Part shown: positions 11,010 to 20,539 of the stretch, piece by piece
How the letters are laid out: each line of letters starts with the position of its first letter
Position numbering within the stretch: the first letter of the stretch is position 1
NCBI GenBank assembly: GCA_026182355.1
Contig: JAPFBL010001617.1
Span: 6,476,001-6,540,000, forward strand
Length of the DNA: 64,000 nucleotides
Source: Hermatobates lingyangjiaoensis
Lineage: Eukaryota > Arthropoda > Insecta > Hemiptera > Hermatobatidae
Reading direction: 5' to 3'
Position numbers and translations under genes: made by a program
The notes under the pieces: generated by a model
Database searches by the model: none
Told to the model about the DNA's origin: nothing
The model's input: only the letters and a program-made list of their open reading frames with translations

Positions 11010-11157
11010 GTGAGTAGTGTTGAGTGAGTAGTAGTGAGTGGTGCTGTACCTCGTTTCGGCCGGAGTTAACTTCCGACTGATGAACTCGACTGGTCGGTCC
11101 ACATCTCCCTCCAGTTGGCTCAGCACTCCACCAATTGCTGGGTCGCTGGCGTCGACC
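11010..11157 (-). pseudogene. Gypsy 2 RNase H, distal part after the LINE insertion
   Basis: The frame resumes as VDASDPAIGGVLSQLEGDVD and RPVEFISRKLTPAETRYSTT, exactly the RNase H sequence that should follow FRVTVD at 12865. It includes the catalytic Asp of 'VDAS'. It is truncated after about 50 residues, within low-complexity ACTCACT repeats. Confidence 0.85.
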
Positions 11158-12856
11158 TGTTTTGATTTATTACCATACACCATAGCCTTCCGACCATTAT
11201 ATGGAACAAAGCAGAGCAGATCGATGTTTTTTACAAGGTGCCCTTTAGCCACACCGCGGAGTGCAAGCGAAGCAACTTAAAAGGCCACTCCCCCAGCAAT
11301 TAAGGTGCCCAAGATGGACCTCGCGGAGGCGGGCTTCCACGACAGACATCAAGCAACATAAAACAAGGAGAAGAGATCCAAGGGACAGAGGCTGATGAGC
11401 ATCATAAGGACGTCAGAGCAGGGAATCGAGCATTCTTAATCCTTCCAATATCATATACGAATTCCTTGAAGGCGGCAGCGAACCTGCCCCTGAATGCCTG
11501 AGGATACAACTGGGCGACGAAATGACCTGTCTTAATTTCCAACCAAAACCTAGGCTCAGCATACAGATCACATGCCTCCAGTATATGCGAAATGGTCTCC
11601 GGAGCTCCCCCGCATGGGCAGGTGGGATCTTCGGCCCTCTTGAACCGGTGAAGGTATCCCAAAAAGTCACCATGACCGCTTATCACTTGAACCAACCAAT
11701 GGTCAAAATCAGGGTCACCAGCACGAAATCTCGACGCCACAGAGGGAAAAACTGCATGGTTCAGCGGCCAGTGGAACCACCTGCCCACCGCTCCTGCCAA
11801 CGGTCTATTGCCCAGCGCTTTGCCGCCTCCAACCTCTCAGACCTTCCTCTGGTATTGTTGGTCAGAATCCATCTAGTCTAGTGCCCATTCCTGATGGCAT
11901 AACAATCCGAATTAAGCTTTACCCTAATGTCTAGGGACATCTGATCAGCGATTATTTGAATAGCCAGGGTTGGGGCGGTTCTATAAGCTTTGGTGGCCTG
12001 CAGTAGGGCCCTCCTTTGTGAGGCCACAAGTAAACCTGTGGTGTGGGCCTTCAGATAACCAACAATAGAATTAAAAATGGCCATATATAGCACTTTGCAT
12101 TTACCAAAGCGGACTCCCCAGGTGGCTCTTAATATGCGGCCAAAAGTCGCGTATCGAGCTGCCGCCTTCGAAGTAGCATATTTGACGTGTTCAGTGAATG
12201 AGAGACTTTCATGGATCAGGACGCCTAAATATTTAACCTCCATCACAAGTGCGACCTTCCGCCCCCGGACGTGGACCCTCGGGCAGCAGTGTCTTTTAAA
12301 TTTTCCCTTGAGCATTACTGAACAGCATTTGTCTATGGCTACGTTCACTTTGGTATACTGGCACCAATTGGAGACTACTTCCAGAGCTCGATTGCCTTTA
12401 CAGTTTAATTGGTTCCTGGAGTCACCCATTATTAAAACGACTAAATCATCGACGTAAGCAATGGGTGTAAAATCTTCAGCTACCAACTCTACGAGCAAGG
12501 CCTCAAAGGCAAAGGACCATAGGACAGGTCCAAGGACGGAGCCCTGCGGGCACCCTCTATTCACGCTTCTGGACACTGCAGCATTACTAAACCTAGTGAT
12601 CACACTTCTATTCTCAAAAAAGGACTCGAGCAGACGGACAATGCCAGGGTTTACATTAGCTTCTCTGATCTCTCTAACGATCGCGGGCCTCCAGACATGA
12701 TCAAATAAATTTCAAATAGGGCGTCGTTTGTAGAGAACCCCGCCCTCGCCCCGAATTGACGGCCTGTAGAAACGGCTTCCAACCTGGAGGTCAAAAAAGG
12801 AAGCATCAAGACCTCCAATCCTTTACCGACACAGTTCAACAGAGTGACCGGTCTCA
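11158..12856 (-). mobile_element. R1-like LINE copy 2, 5'-truncated, inserted in Gypsy 2 RNase H
   Basis: This 1.7-kb insertion is flanked by an 8-bp direct repeat, CGTCGACC (plus strand, 11150-11157 and 12857-12864). It aligns along its whole length with the full-length R1-like LINE at 57710-63563, including the 3' untranslated region and the terminus ...AATCAAAACA(G), with no poly(A) tail. It starts inside the RT domain (RPVTLLNCVGKGLEV), a typical 5' truncation by target-primed reverse transcription. Confidence 0.9.
11402..12856 (-). pseudogene. R1-like LINE ORF2, RT palm to C-terminal zinc knuckle (copy 2)
   Basis: Visible blocks are RPVTLLNCVGKGLEVLML, QFGARAGFSTNDALFEIYLI, NRGCPQGSVLGPVLWSFAF, IAYVDDLVVLIM (catalytic box), EVKYLGVLIHESLSF, and the C-terminal knuckle CPCGGAPETISHILEAC. 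Compared with the full-length copy, about 75 bp are missing after DALFEIYLI, which removes RT motif A with its Asp (FVDIRGAFD in the other copy). There are also a stop near 11878 and further frame changes. The element could not have moved in this form. Confidence 0.88.
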
Positions 12857-13712
12857 CGTCGACCGTGACCCGAAACTCACGATCCAGGTGAGGTAAGGTG
12901 AGTAATGCATGCTGACGAAGCTGATCTTGGCACTCTCTCCAGCTAGCCTCCTCGATGTCCGTCCACATAAATGAGTGGCCCTTACGGAGAATTTTCGTCA
13001 GCGGCAGAGCCAATTGAGCAAACCGTGGGATAAAACGGCGGTAGTACCCGAGCATGCCTAGGTCTTTCTTCACTCCCTTCACATTCCTTGGTGGTTCCAA
13101 CCGGCCCAAGGCTTCTACCCTCGTGGGGTCAGGTCGGACGCCTGCTGCGGACAGCTCGAGGCCCAGGAATCTAACCTTCCGCTGGAAGAATCTAGTCTTT
13201 GAAGGAGAGTTTTTTAGTCCGAATTCCTCTAACATTGCCTTGAGTGAGAGCAAGTGCTGCCAGTGTTCCTGCACATTACTGCTGAACACTACTATATCGT
13301 GAATATAGTTCTGCGTGTTGTTTCTATCAAGGCCTTTCACCACCCCATCGATCATCTGCTGGACGTGAGCGGTGCGTTACGTAACCCGAAGAGCATGCGC
13401 TTAAATTCATAATGCCCTCTTTCAAAGAAGAACGCCATCTTTTGGGCGTCCTCGGGGTGCATCCTAACTTGGTGGTATCGGGCCGTGAGGTCCACCACAC
13501 TGAGCACCGTAGCCCTAGCCATTCTGTCCAACATATCCTCCAAGCGTGGCAGGGGGTATCTCTCGGGCAACGTTTGACGGTTTAGCTTCTTGTAGTCTAC
13601 TACTAGGCGGTGCTACTGCTGACCGGGTTCTTCACTCTTCTTTGGGACTACCCACAAGGGACTATTGAAGGGGGATCTCGATTCCGTAATGATCCCTTGC
13701 CTAAGTAACTCT
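12857..13712 (-). pseudogene. Gypsy 2 reverse transcriptase and start of RNase H
   Basis: The minus strand reads RSPFNSPLWVVPKK, LVVDYKKLNRQTLPERYPLP, ATVLSVVDLTARYHQVRMHP (motif A Asp), HYEFKRMLFGLRNAP, then NYIHDIVVFSSNVQEHWQHL where Y-L-DD is expected. It continues with PSKTRFFQRKVRFLGLELSA, LGMLGYYRRFIPRFAQLALP and LTLPHLDREFRVTVDV, the first strand of RNase H. A stop lies near 13630 and a frame change near 13355. The first Asp of the catalytic DD is His, so the RT is inactive whatever the frame. Confidence 0.88.
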
Positions 13713-13899
13713 TCTAACTGCATCTGTTCTGGAGTGCGTGGGGATATCTCCGAGGTTTCACGTACACCGGCTTTTCTTCCACCAGCGGAATTCTAGACTC
13801 TACTGTGCTGGTACAGGTCAGCAGTTCGCCGTCTATGTACTCCAGCGGAGCAAACAGCTGCACAGCGTCCTTGTTCCAAGAATCCCATGGATCACCTGT

Positions 13900-14290
13900 C
13901 ACTGAGTGTGCTCCCATGGTCCATCGCCCCAACTCATCTCGCTGCGATCGTGATGTCGTCTGTCCCCGGTGTGACTTCCGCCTGAGCCGTATGCGCCCAC
14001 CCCGTTCCGCTTAATCACACACTTTTCTGCACCACACAGCACGTCACTCCCCATTATCATCCCGTAGTCCGATGAACCCAATTCTCCAATGTGCACTTTC
14101 ACTACTTGGTCTTTCCCTAGCAGGGGGCAGATGTTTAATGATCCCTCTGCTAGACTTGTTTTCTGACCAGCCACCGTCACAAGCCTACAGCTTCACGGTC
14201 TGACGCCCTCCTCTACTTCAACTGGGGAACCTTACCTGTGTCTACTATAGTGCACTCGGCTCCAGTATCTATCAAGAGGTTCATTTTCCA
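13900..14290 (-). pseudogene. Gypsy 2 aspartic protease
   Basis: The active-site loop reads NLLIDTGAECTIVDTG at about 14285-14235. After a frame change (stop near 14213) the C-terminal part continues as TVAGQKTSLAEGSLNICPLL, VKVHIGELGSSDYGMIMGSD and VLCGAEKCVIKR, the 'I.G.D.L' end of retropepsins. This enzyme would process the Gag-Pol polyprotein. It sits between gag and RT as expected. Confidence 0.75.
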
Positions 14291-14439
14291 TCTCCACACC
14301 TTAATAATAGGTAGCTCACCAATGTTTTCTCTCACCGTCTGTGGCTTACTACCGTCCTCGGGACACCAACCTAAGCTCCTCTCATTCCCAGCACTCTTCA
14401 TAGCTCCGTTTGGTGGCTTCAAACCTGCCGGCTCCTTGA

Positions 14440-15431
14440 GTGGGGGCCATTCTTTGTCATCCTTCGGGTGAAAGAGAGGACTCCCCTGACTCGCTTCGAG
14501 AGCTCCAACGCAAATGTTGCCTTCGCCTTGTCCACACCCGATTGATTTCCATGGGCTCTCCTGGTCCACGCACTTCAGCATCCCGCCGATATATGTACGG
14601 GCAGTTCCGAGCAATATGCCCCTCCTCGCGACACGTCCAACAGACCCTCTCTCGGGGTACTTCCCTACCTCGGAAACCCCTAGCTCGTTCTACCTGTCTG
14701 GAGGTCCGGCGATGTACGGTCGGGCCGGGGTATCTCTACTCTCGCTGGAGGCCGTCTAGGTTTCGGAGTCCGTCCGGCCCGTGGTCCACTCTGTTTGTTC
14801 CCTTCTGGCAGGCCGGTGGCGCTCCTGGCACTCGGTCTCCTCGTCCCGAATAGCGTCCACTGCCTCCACCAGGGTCTTAGGACTGGCCCCTTTTACAGCG
14901 CCCCTATGGCGGTCAGACAACTCACACACGACGAGTTCTGACGCCAACTCGTCGTACACTTTGTTCCGCATACACTTCGATCCGTTTCACATGCACCACG
15001 ATGCGCTGAGAGAACTCCGTCATCGTCTCTCCAGGTTCCCGTTGTCCTTCCAGCAACAGTCTGAGCATCCTCCGTGAGGCAGATCGTTTGAGCTCTGTGT
15101 ACCTGACCTTCAGGTTCCTTTTCACCTCCTCCCAAGAGGTGTCATAGTTGGCACCAATCTCAACCAACACGTCAGGGTCGATCCTGTTTAAGAAGAATCC
15201 CAACAGGCTCGCATCCATCGCTGTGCCCAGCGCAGTCGCCCGGATCTGCTCGTTTATCAGGTCCATCTGCTGGATGAATAGTTCCAGCTCAGCTGCCCGA
15301 CAAGTAAATACTCTAATCTGGCTTATCATCTCCATAAGATAGGCAGCATGGGAAGTCTTAAATTGCTCCAGCCGGAGTCGGCGGTCCCAATCTTCAGTAG
15401 TTGGTGGTGTGGTCTGGTTTTCCGTAGTCAT
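14440..15431 (-). pseudogene. Gypsy 2 gag with zinc knuckle
   Basis: The start MTTENQTTPPTTEDWDRRLR lies 80 bases inside the primer-binding site. A retrotransposon-gag capsid region follows, with WEEVKRNLKVRYTELKRSAS, GETMTEFSQRIVVHVKRIE, and KVYDELASELVVCELSDRHR after a frame change near 14960. A CCHC knuckle is visible in another frame near 14640-14600: CWTCREEGHIARNC (C-x2-C-x4-H-x4-C), which packages RNA. A highly charged Pro/Ser linker leads to the protease. At least two frameshifts have broken it. Confidence 0.8.
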
Positions 15432-15511
15432 ATTAAATGAAGTTTATTTTCCGTAAAGAAAACAAAAGTACAGAAATTAAAATAAATCTTAAGTAACAAA
15501 TCAATAATTGG

Positions 15512-15531
15512 GTTCCCGGGTATCGGCACCA
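15512..15531 (-). other. primer-binding site of Gypsy 2
   Basis: The minus strand reads TGGTGCCGATACCCGGGAAC. It begins with TGG, the complement of a tRNA CCA end, and lies 80 nt before the gag start, where a tRNA-primed element should have it. The tRNA species was not determined. The 5' LTR should lie at higher coordinates. Confidence 0.7.
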
Positions 15532-16150
15532 GTTAATTTGAGTGAGTAGGAACTCGAATTGTAAATGTCAGGAATGAAAGGTAATGTTTATTATACAAGC
15601 GCGACACACTGACTACCTGACCCCCCCCTCGAGGCCAGCCTTGATAATCTGTCTCTGTGCGTAAACAAAGACTTTGACCCGCGAAGCCGGCCGTACAGCC
15701 ACCGCCAACTCCGCTAACTTATGTATAAGTTGTTTACGTAGTAAAACTTTTGTCCTATCTAGTTAAGTATTTTCTTTTATAAGCAAGTGGTAACTTCTGC
15801 GATTTGCCATTTCATTAGTTCACACAGTCCTTTTAAATGTACGATATCTACTTAAAAAAAAACATTTTTTTATTCTTCCGGTTGGAATAGAATTGAAAAC
15901 AGCCTTATTACACTGAACCATTTTTCTGTTCAAATTTCTTTTTTAAAGATCAAATATTGCCAATTAAAACAACGTCAGTTTGAATTTTGTATAACTTTTT
16001 TCAGAAGTACCAACAAAGATACTGGCATTAATCTATACATTTTTACTAAGCATCTGTATTGCAATACTCTATTATTTAGAAATGTTGTTATGCTGTGATA
16101 TATTTTTTTTTACATTTCTAGGATTTTTGAAAAAAAAACCTAGGATAGAT
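15532..16150. other. probable remnant of the Gypsy 2 5' LTR, then unassigned sequence
   Basis: By position the stretch from 15532 to about 15730 should be the 5' LTR: GC-richer, with a C7 run near 15625. No second LTR is available for comparison. From 15730 on the sequence is AT-rich and unassigned. Confidence 0.4.
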
Positions 16151-16334
16151 GGCAGGTTTTGGGTGAATTGATTGAGGATGGGATACTTTTTGTTGTCTGG
16201 TTGGCAGCTATGGCCGGGTCAATACAAGGAGAAGTGGGGGTGAGAGGCGCAGTCAACCGGGCGCCGGCAACGTGGGGTTATTTTTTGTTGTAAGGTCTCG
16301 ACATGTGAAGCAAATAGTCTGCGAAGCTTCCACT

Positions 16335-16374
16335 ATGGACCACTGGATTATACTATGGACAGCTCTTGCGTTTG
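16335..16374 (+). CDS. candidate host first coding exon with signal-peptide start
   Basis: After a relatively GC-rich stretch (16140-16334) an ATG in fair context (CACTATGG) opens M-D-H-W-I-I-L-W-T-A-L-A-F plus one base. It ends at a near-consensus splice donor, G|GTAAGTTT (donor at 16375). A short hydrophobic start cut by a phase-1 intron is common for the first exon of a secreted or membrane protein. I see no following exon I can join to it, so the gene is unidentified and the call is an inference. It could be chance, or part of a decayed element. Confidence 0.35.
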
Positions 16375-16829
16375 GTAAGTTTCCTTATAAGTACTATTGT
16401 AGTTGAAATACGAAATGTCAGATGATATATCAATGTAAACTTAACGTCCCTCTGGTGTCCACTTTCCACATTCTTTCAGTGATGCTGGTCTACCAATTTG
16501 TTTAGTTTTGGTATTCATATAGGATAGATCTTAGTTAGTTAGAGTAAACATCAAAATTAAACAAAAAGGTTTTAAGGTTGTCCCAGAAAGTGTTTAAGCA
16601 TAAATAAATAAGTGCAAGTAATCTTCAGCATAAAAGAATATGTTCACTCCCTGTCTCTGTCTCATTGCACCAAATAGCATAGATTAACAATCGCCCTTCC
16701 CAATGTAAAGGAAGTAAAAAGAAGGTACTGACCAACAAGCCAGGATTTAAAAATCACTCTTTCAAACAACAATTGATTTTGTGTTTACTTCTTTATCCTA
16801 CAACACATAGTCCCAAGATATTGCAGCTC
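16375..16829. other. unassigned AT-rich sequence, possibly intron
   Basis: Nothing recognised. If 16335-16374 is a real exon this is intronic. Confidence 0.35.
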
Positions 16830-17040
16830 GCTATTATATATATATATATAACAAGATTTCACAATGAACACGTGAAATAAAAGCTAATATCCAAACCACA
16901 ATAAAAAAAATCAGAAAAGAGACTTAAGATCTTTCGGCCAAAATAACTGGAACTGATCAAATTATCAAGAAACTCCGTGGAGGAATATATATTTTGGTCG
17001 AAAGGACTTAGTCCCATTTTTTAATTTATAATTGTAACTC
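16830..17040. mobile_element. PLE-type terminal sequences in inverted arrangement (diverged family)
   Basis: The left part (AAGATTTCACAATGAACACG, then AACCACAATAA and AAGATCTTTCGGCCAAAAT) resembles the terminal block of PLE family A. The right part (ATTTTGGTCGAAAGGACTTA) is its inverse. The two arms face each other across about 50 bp and are flanked by TA and CA microsatellites, as at the other PLE ends in the window. Confidence 0.55.
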
Positions 17041-17066
17041 TCTCACACACACACACACACACACAC

Positions 17067-17110
<44 letters not shown>
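17041..17110. repeat. (CA)n (TA)n compound microsatellite
   Basis: About 11 CA units are followed by about 20 TA units. Confidence 0.95.
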
Positions 17111-17228
17111 TGGAAAGTTGGCCGAACTATAATTTATTTTAGTTTTATTCTATTAGACGGTCGATATGTTATTATAATTGTTTACACTGTAACTCCACAC
17201 AGACCTTCACTGGAACGGTTATTCCTTT

Positions 17229-17250
17229 CGTCTTCTTTTCTAAGAAGACG
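17229..17250. repeat. 22-nt perfect hairpin next to a direct repeat
   Basis: CGTCTTCTT and AAGAAGACG form a 9-bp stem around TTCT. It ends exactly where the 175-bp direct repeat begins. Confidence 0.7.
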
Positions 17251-17425
17251 TACTTAGTGCTTGTAAGTACGCATACATACCAGCTCATGTAATAGGTTTT
17301 ATTATCTAAAATGACTAAAGCATAAATATATTCATGTAATAAAATAGGTCTTAATATTCCAGCATAATAGTGAATATCAAATTTATATTTGTAACGTTTA
17401 ATAACTTCATGAGAACTATTCTTTA
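17251..17425 (+). repeat. 175-bp direct repeat, copy 1
   Basis: Nearly identical to 17920-18094, 669 bp away; I count two or three differences. It starts TACTTAGTGCTTG and ends GAACTATTCTTTA. The next bases (CTGCATTT...AAATGCAG, 17426-17451) form another hairpin around TCTGATGACG. It contains no coding frame of note. Confidence 0.9.
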
Positions 17426-17919
17426 CTGCATTTTCTGATGACGAAATGCAGTTCAAAATATCAATTATAGTTTGTATTCAATTTTTTTTTTCAAAGAATA
17501 ATCAAAGAAGTTCCCTTGATAATAGTATCACGTGTGTTTATTGAGACACGTCGGCATATATGTATACACATGAAATAAACGATCTGAAAGCTTTTCTGAG
17601 GTTACATAATTATTGCTTAGAATTCCTTGTGTGAATTAGCTAACCTATCAGTGGATGACAAGGAAGGAATCTTACTAAGGGTGATACAGTCTGCTGAAGT
17701 TCTGACAGAATCAACTTTCGGTTTTGGTTTTAAAATTGGATCACACATTGTTGTCACTAATTTAGGTATTTAGAAAAGTGAGTGGCAAATGAAACACGGT
17801 ATTCGAAATCAATCAAGTTTAAAGCTTGAAGGAAGATTTATTGTGCTTCTGAGACTGAATGGTTTTGTGAAGTACTTAGGGCATAGAGGGAATATAGTAC
17901 AAGAGACACATTGACCTCC

Positions 17920-18094
17920 TACTTAGTGCTTGTAAGTACGCATACATACCATCTCATGTAATAGGTTTTATTATCTAAAATGACTAAAGCATAAATATAT
18001 TCATGTAATAAAATAGGTCTTAATATTCCAGCATAATAGTGAATATCAAATTTATATTTGTGACGTTTAATAACTTCATGAGAACTATTCTTTA
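17920..18094 (+). repeat. 175-bp direct repeat, copy 2
   Basis: Second copy of 17251-17425 in the same orientation. The near-identity points to a recent event. The 494 bp between the copies show no retroelement coding sequence. Confidence 0.9.
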
Positions 18095-18284
18095 TTTTTA
18101 GAATGCAAGAAAATCATTTCACTTTATGAAAGCATAGAAATAATACTAATAATATAATAATAATGTTTGCATCTATATATATTTATTCGGAATTAAAAAT
18201 TAAATTTATTGTGTTAAATGTATATAAAAGCGAAAATAAGTTTGTTAACAGAAATCAGGCTATTCGTTTGATTTGAAGTATATT

Positions 18285-18354
18285 GTTTAGTCCCATGAAC
18301 AAAGAGACCTTGTTTAGTCGTAAACAAGCCCGGCAGGTCTTGTTTAGGACTAAA
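18285..18354. repeat. branched hairpin (cruciform-like) sequence
   Basis: The outer arms GTTTAGTCC and GGACTAAA, middle arms AGACC and GGTCT, and an inner perfect hairpin CTTGTTTA-GTCG-TAAACAAG nest around one centre. No gene or known RNA family is recognised. Confidence 0.6.
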
Positions 18355-18636
18355 AGATGCATGGAAATAACCTTCCCATCCAAATTAATTTCGTGGATTA
18401 TGAGAAATATCAATTCCAGCTAAATTCTAGGATTACTGGATTGGATACTTAACATACATTTACTAGAAAATGTGTTTCTCAATGAATATAGTTGAACTCT
18501 AATGTGTTGGTGTTTCAAATAGATTGGTTTGTGTAATATTGGTCAATGCAGTAGATTGCTTCTTAAATGCCAGTCTTTCTTGTTTCTATTTCTTTTTTCT
18601 TTTAATGGAATTAAATTTATTTATTTTAAAGTAAGT

Positions 18637-18639
<3 letters not shown>

Positions 18640-18677
<38 letters not shown>

Positions 18678-18800
18678 TATGATATTATATATATATATAT
18701 AAGTTATATATATTATATATATATATTTATTTATATATATTATATATATATATTATTTATATATATAAGTTGATATATTTATATAAATTCTATATGAAAA

Positions 18801-18836
<36 letters not shown>
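18640..18836. repeat. complex (TA)n microsatellite
   Basis: Several TA runs are broken by short TTATTTATA and TAAGT interruptions, ending in a run directly against a PLE terminal sequence. Confidence 0.95.
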
Positions 18837-18837
<1 letters not shown>

Positions 18838-19004
18838 ATTTCACACAAACACGTGAAACAACAATCAATGATCGAATCACAATAAGAAATGGGAAAACAA
18901 GACTCAGTTGGGTTTTTGACTCTGACGAAGACCGCTTGTTACGGTTGAAAGATCTTAGTCTTGTTTTCCCATTTCTTATTGTGGTTTGATCATTGATATA
19001 TATA
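18837..19004. mobile_element. minimal PLE family A insertion: two inverted terminal blocks only
   Basis: The left arm (AAGATTTCACACAAACACGT ... AAGAAATGGGAAAACAAGAC) and right arm (TCTTGTTTTCCCATTTCTTA ... TTGTGGTTTGATCATTGA) are inverted copies of the family A end, joined by GGGTTTTTGACTCTGACGAAG. TA repeats lie on both sides. It looks like a PLE reduced to its termini, with no coding sequence. A hammerhead-like core is at 18922-18950. Confidence 0.75.
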
Positions 19005-19109
19005 TATATATAATGAAAGGTCCGTGTGGACAATAAACACTTTAACACATAGAAAAGAACACAGAAAGACACTACAGAACTCACTTCGATATTTCGACAT
19101 CCGTCGTCA

Positions 19110-19638
19110 TCGGGAAGAAGTGCGAATTTTCAGTCAGTCCCCTACTTTCTCCTACCGTAGACCTTCCAACCTTAAATCCATTTTTACCCATATTTCCAAC
19201 AGCCCCTGTGCTAGCAGAGGGATGAAGCGATGTGAACGCCGTAACTGCCAAACCTGTCCCCTAATTAACTCCAGTCCTTACTTTACTTCCCCTCTCAGTA
19301 ACAACTCCTATCCTGTTCCTTCTGATACATCTTGCACTTCCTGTAACTGCGTTTACCGTTTGGAGTGTACTCGATGTGATGCTTTTTATGTTGGCTTGGC
19401 TTCAACCAAGCTGAGCCTGCGTATGAACAATCACAGGGCGTCCGTTGGTCAGCGCAGAGACCTACCCATAGCTATCCATGCTAATTCCCATGACCTCCCT
19501 TTCAATGATTGTTTCAGGGTACAAATCCTCAAACAAATCCCCGAGTCTAATTCCCATGTCACCCTTAGAGCTTCCGAAGAGGCATTCATATGCCTCCTTG
19601 GGGCTCGTTCTCCTCCCGGTCTCAACCTGTACCGTTAA
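19110..19638 (+). pseudogene. PLE family B endonuclease domain, 5'-truncated (no RT)
   Basis: The frame contains SPTFSYRRPSNLKSIF, a cysteine cluster CERRNCQTC, then CNCVYRLECTRCDAFYVGLA and STKLSLRMNNHRASVG. The YVGLASTKLSLR..NHR block matches the GIY-YIG nuclease of PLEs, and the cysteines match the CCHH-type zinc motif that precedes it in several families. The frame is open to its stop at 19636-19638, but the RT is missing upstream and the first ~30 codons read through the inverted repeat. In an intact PLE this domain nicks the target DNA. There is no proper start, so it is a fragment. Confidence 0.8.
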
Positions 19639-19639
19639 T

Positions 19640-19671
19640 TATTTTTTATTTTTTATTTATTATTATTATTA

Positions 19672-19702
<31 letters not shown>

Positions 19703-19750
19703 TTATTATTATTATTTATGTTTTATTATTATTATTTCGTATTTTATATA
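19640..19750. repeat. (TTA)n tract
   Basis: An impure run of ATT/TTA units in the 3' part of PLE family B. Confidence 0.9.
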
Positions 19751-19971
19751 TTTTTTATCTTGTTTTCTAAATAAATATTGGAGGGATTTCTATTTTTCCT
19801 CTCCTCCGCTGGGGAGCAGCATAGCGGTGGTTCCACGAGTTACTCTGGAGGCCAGTAGCAGTTTGCTTCTCAACGCGAGTACTTCGCACTTCTTCTCGAT
19901 GACGACGGATGTCGAAATATCGAAGTGAGTTCTGTAGTGTCTTTCTGTGTTCTTTTATATGTGTTAAAGTG

Positions 19972-20005
<34 letters not shown>

Positions 20006-20069
20006 ATATATTCTCTTTATATTAACCTGTACTATCCTTTTAATCTATTTATAGCAATAACTAAGCATG

Positions 20070-20241
20070 AGTCATCGATTTTAATTTAACATGTCACTTG
20101 GCCAACTCCTTTTCCAGTTGAACCCTGTTAGCAGGAGGTTAGTTCGTAGGATCGAATCTCTCAGTCTTAAGATCGTGAATGCCGAGACTGTGGTTAATTT
20201 TAATGATACTTGTTTAAAAGAGGATCTGCTGCCTATTTATA

Positions 20242-20246
<5 letters not shown>
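20070..20246 (+). pseudogene. PLE N-terminal coding fragment
   Basis: The plus strand reads RRLVRRIESLSLKIVNAE, VVNFNDTCLKEDLLPIYTNI. The 'VNFN.TCL.E.LLP.YTNI' block resembles the conserved N-terminal region of PLE polyproteins before the RT. It stops dead in a TA microsatellite at 20247. Lying just downstream of the family B end, it could be the start of a second copy in tandem, an arrangement known for PLEs. Family identity is inferred. Confidence 0.55.

Positions 20247-20300
<54 letters not shown>
20247..20300. repeat. (TA)n microsatellite
   Basis: About 26 TA units at the truncated end of the PLE N-terminal fragment. Confidence 0.95.
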
Positions 20301-20301
<1 letters not shown>

Positions 20302-20539
20302 ATATATTAAGAATAATAGTTTTTTTACTTTCGCAAATATCTAAACCTATTAAAATAATTACTTCATAATTGAATATTCAACTTTTTAAGGTATGTGTCT
20401 TAAAATTTAGGCAAACTGCAGATCCAGTTCTGTCTTATTCAGAAGTAATAAATTTGAAATACCAGTCATCTTAAGAGAGATTGGTACAAACCCTTTGGAT
20501 TCACGTTTTTGATATTATCATCAGGGTTACTAGACTGTC

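Larger units (their letters stand above)
10986..15531 (-). mobile_element. Ty3/Gypsy element 2 (gag, protease, RT, RNase H), split by an R1-like LINE
   Basis: Minus-strand order from right to left: primer-binding site (15512-15531), gag, protease, RT, start of RNase H (to 12857), an R1-like LINE (11158-12856), then the rest of RNase H (11157 to about 11030). The element ends abruptly near 11000, so integrase and the 3' LTR are missing. It is clearly GC-richer than its surroundings. The motif AGTTAATT(T)GAGTGAGTAG occurs both at the truncated end (10998) and just outside the primer-binding site (15531), possibly marking the junction of a deletion. Confidence 0.85.
19037..19973 (+). mobile_element. 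PLE family B: GIY-YIG coding fragment between inverted terminal repeats of about 88 bp
   Basis: The end block beginning CACTTTAACACATA... at 19037-19124 recurs inverted at 19889-19973 with only a few differences. Between the arms lie the C-terminal PLE endonuclease, an (ATT)n tract (about 19640-19745), and a short 3' region. TA repeats flank both ends. The arms correspond to PLE pseudo-LTRs in inverted orientation. Confidence 0.8.

Noticed and set aside
17251..18094. A small LTR retrotransposon with 175-bp LTRs
   Set aside because: No TG...CA ends, primer-binding site, polypurine tract or coding sequence lies between the repeats, and the flanks do not match.
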